From an uncultured Flavobacteriaceae bacterium (GTDB lineage: Bacteria > Bacteroidota > Bacteroidia > Flavobacteriales > Flavobacteriaceae), in assembly GCA_947494695.1 (NCBI GenBank), contig CANLWB010000002.1, positions 62,001-126,000 of the forward strand: a DNA stretch of 64,000 nucleotides. The letters are read 5' to 3'. Shown here piece by piece: positions 63,702-64,000 of the stretch. The notes under the pieces are model-generated. The model was given only the letters and a program-made list of their open reading frames with translations. It made no database searches and was not told where the DNA came from. Position numbers and translations under genes: made by a program. Numbering within the stretch: position 1 is the stretch's first letter; each line of letters opens with the position of its first letter.

Positions 63702-64000
63702 TTTTAAAACGCCTCTCCATATACTTATTTCTAATATTGTCTGTTTCGGCTTGTCATGATATGGAAAAGCCTAAAAAACCGGATAACTTAATACCTAAGG
63801 ACAAAATGGTTGATATTTTGATAGATGCCAAGTTGATATCCTCGGCCAGTTCTGTAAATAGAAAAATTATGGAGGATCGCGGCGTTAAGTTAAATCAATA
63901 TGTTTTTGAAAAACACAATATTGATAGCTTGCAGTTTGTCTTGAGCAATGAATATTATGCCTTTTATATAAAGGACTATCAAGAGATTTATGGTAAAATT
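63698..64000 (+). CDS. DUF4296-type lipoprotein, truncated by the window edge
   Basis: The frame from ATG 63698 is open to the end of the window (101 codons). Type II signal peptide with lipobox SVSAC, then a predicted DUF4296 pattern (LIPKDKMVDILIDAKLI) near residues 31-47. It overlaps the dihydroorotase stop by 4 bp, so it is translationally coupled. DUF4296 proteins are common small Bacteroidota lipoproteins of unknown role. Confidence 0.8.
   Translation, partial: MILKRLSIYLFLILSVSACHDMEKPKKPDNLIPKDKMVDILIDAKLISSASSVNRKIMEDRGVKLNQYVFEKHNIDSLQFVLSNEYYAFYIKDYQEIYGKI

Overview
The window is a piece of chromosome from a marine-type member of the Bacteroidota, most likely the family Flavobacteriaceae. 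The DNA is AT-rich and Shine-Dalgarno sites are mostly absent. Several promoters have the Bacteroidota form TTTG-N19-TAnnTTTG. The gene families are also typical: OmpA with thrombospondin type 3 repeats, AddAB-like proteins, DUF4271, a DUF4296-type lipoprotein and LytS/LytTR two-component pairs. No species can be named from the sequence alone.

Layout. 1-5 kb is housekeeping: purN (only its start codon appears to be missing), a cyclase-family hydrolase, RNase HI with a viroplasmin-like N-terminus, a PfkB kinase and a PurF-type amidophosphoribosyltransferase. 5.0-6.2 kb has no protein gene. It carries three near-identical 71-73 nt units, each with a -7 box, a conserved 5' hairpin, a conserved single-stranded linker and an intrinsic terminator, so it looks like a triplicated small-RNA locus. 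6.2-23.8 kb holds a TPR histidine kinase/LuxR regulator pair, a LipL32-like secreted protein with a membrane partner, superoxide dismutase, AddA-like and AddB-like nuclease-helicases flanking an OmpA gene, an alpha/beta hydrolase, a GH2 beta-galactosidase, a 57-residue protein and a Fur-family repressor.

24.1-40.2 kb is an integrated genomic island of about 16 kb. It sits in the anticodon arm of a tRNA-Ala(GGC) gene. The intact tRNA is at the right end and a displaced 3' half is at the left end. The two copies differ by a compensatory base-pair change in the T stem. Internal 26-bp repeats at both ends look like integrase arm sites. The element encodes a tyrosine integrase, an excisionase-like HTH protein, a replication-initiator-like protein, a RecA-fold ATPase, RadC/JAB and XRE proteins, and no conjugation machinery that I recognise. 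Its cargo includes a Gabija-type pair (an OLD-family ATPase-TOPRIM protein and a UvrD-like helicase). A zinc-ribbon protein and a PD-(D/E)XK nuclease precede the pair, and ahead of those is an N-terminal remnant that resembles a KAP-type P-loop NTPase. This cargo is the best candidate for a variant defence system.

40.4-64 kb returns to chromosome: an Ntn-type amide hydrolase, a MATE transporter, a thioredoxin-TPR protein, a LytS/LytTR pair, a methionine aminotransferase with omega-amidase, an Ig-like lipoprotein, ComF, a three-gene cluster of unknown function whose main protein is internally duplicated, glycyl-tRNA synthetase, an Lrp regulator, saccharopine dehydrogenase, a DUF423 protein, PEP carboxykinase, HemD with DUF4271, a dolichyl-phosphate-mannose-type glycosyltransferase, dihydroorotase and a truncated DUF4296-type lipoprotein.

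All family assignments come from motifs read by eye. No database search was run.
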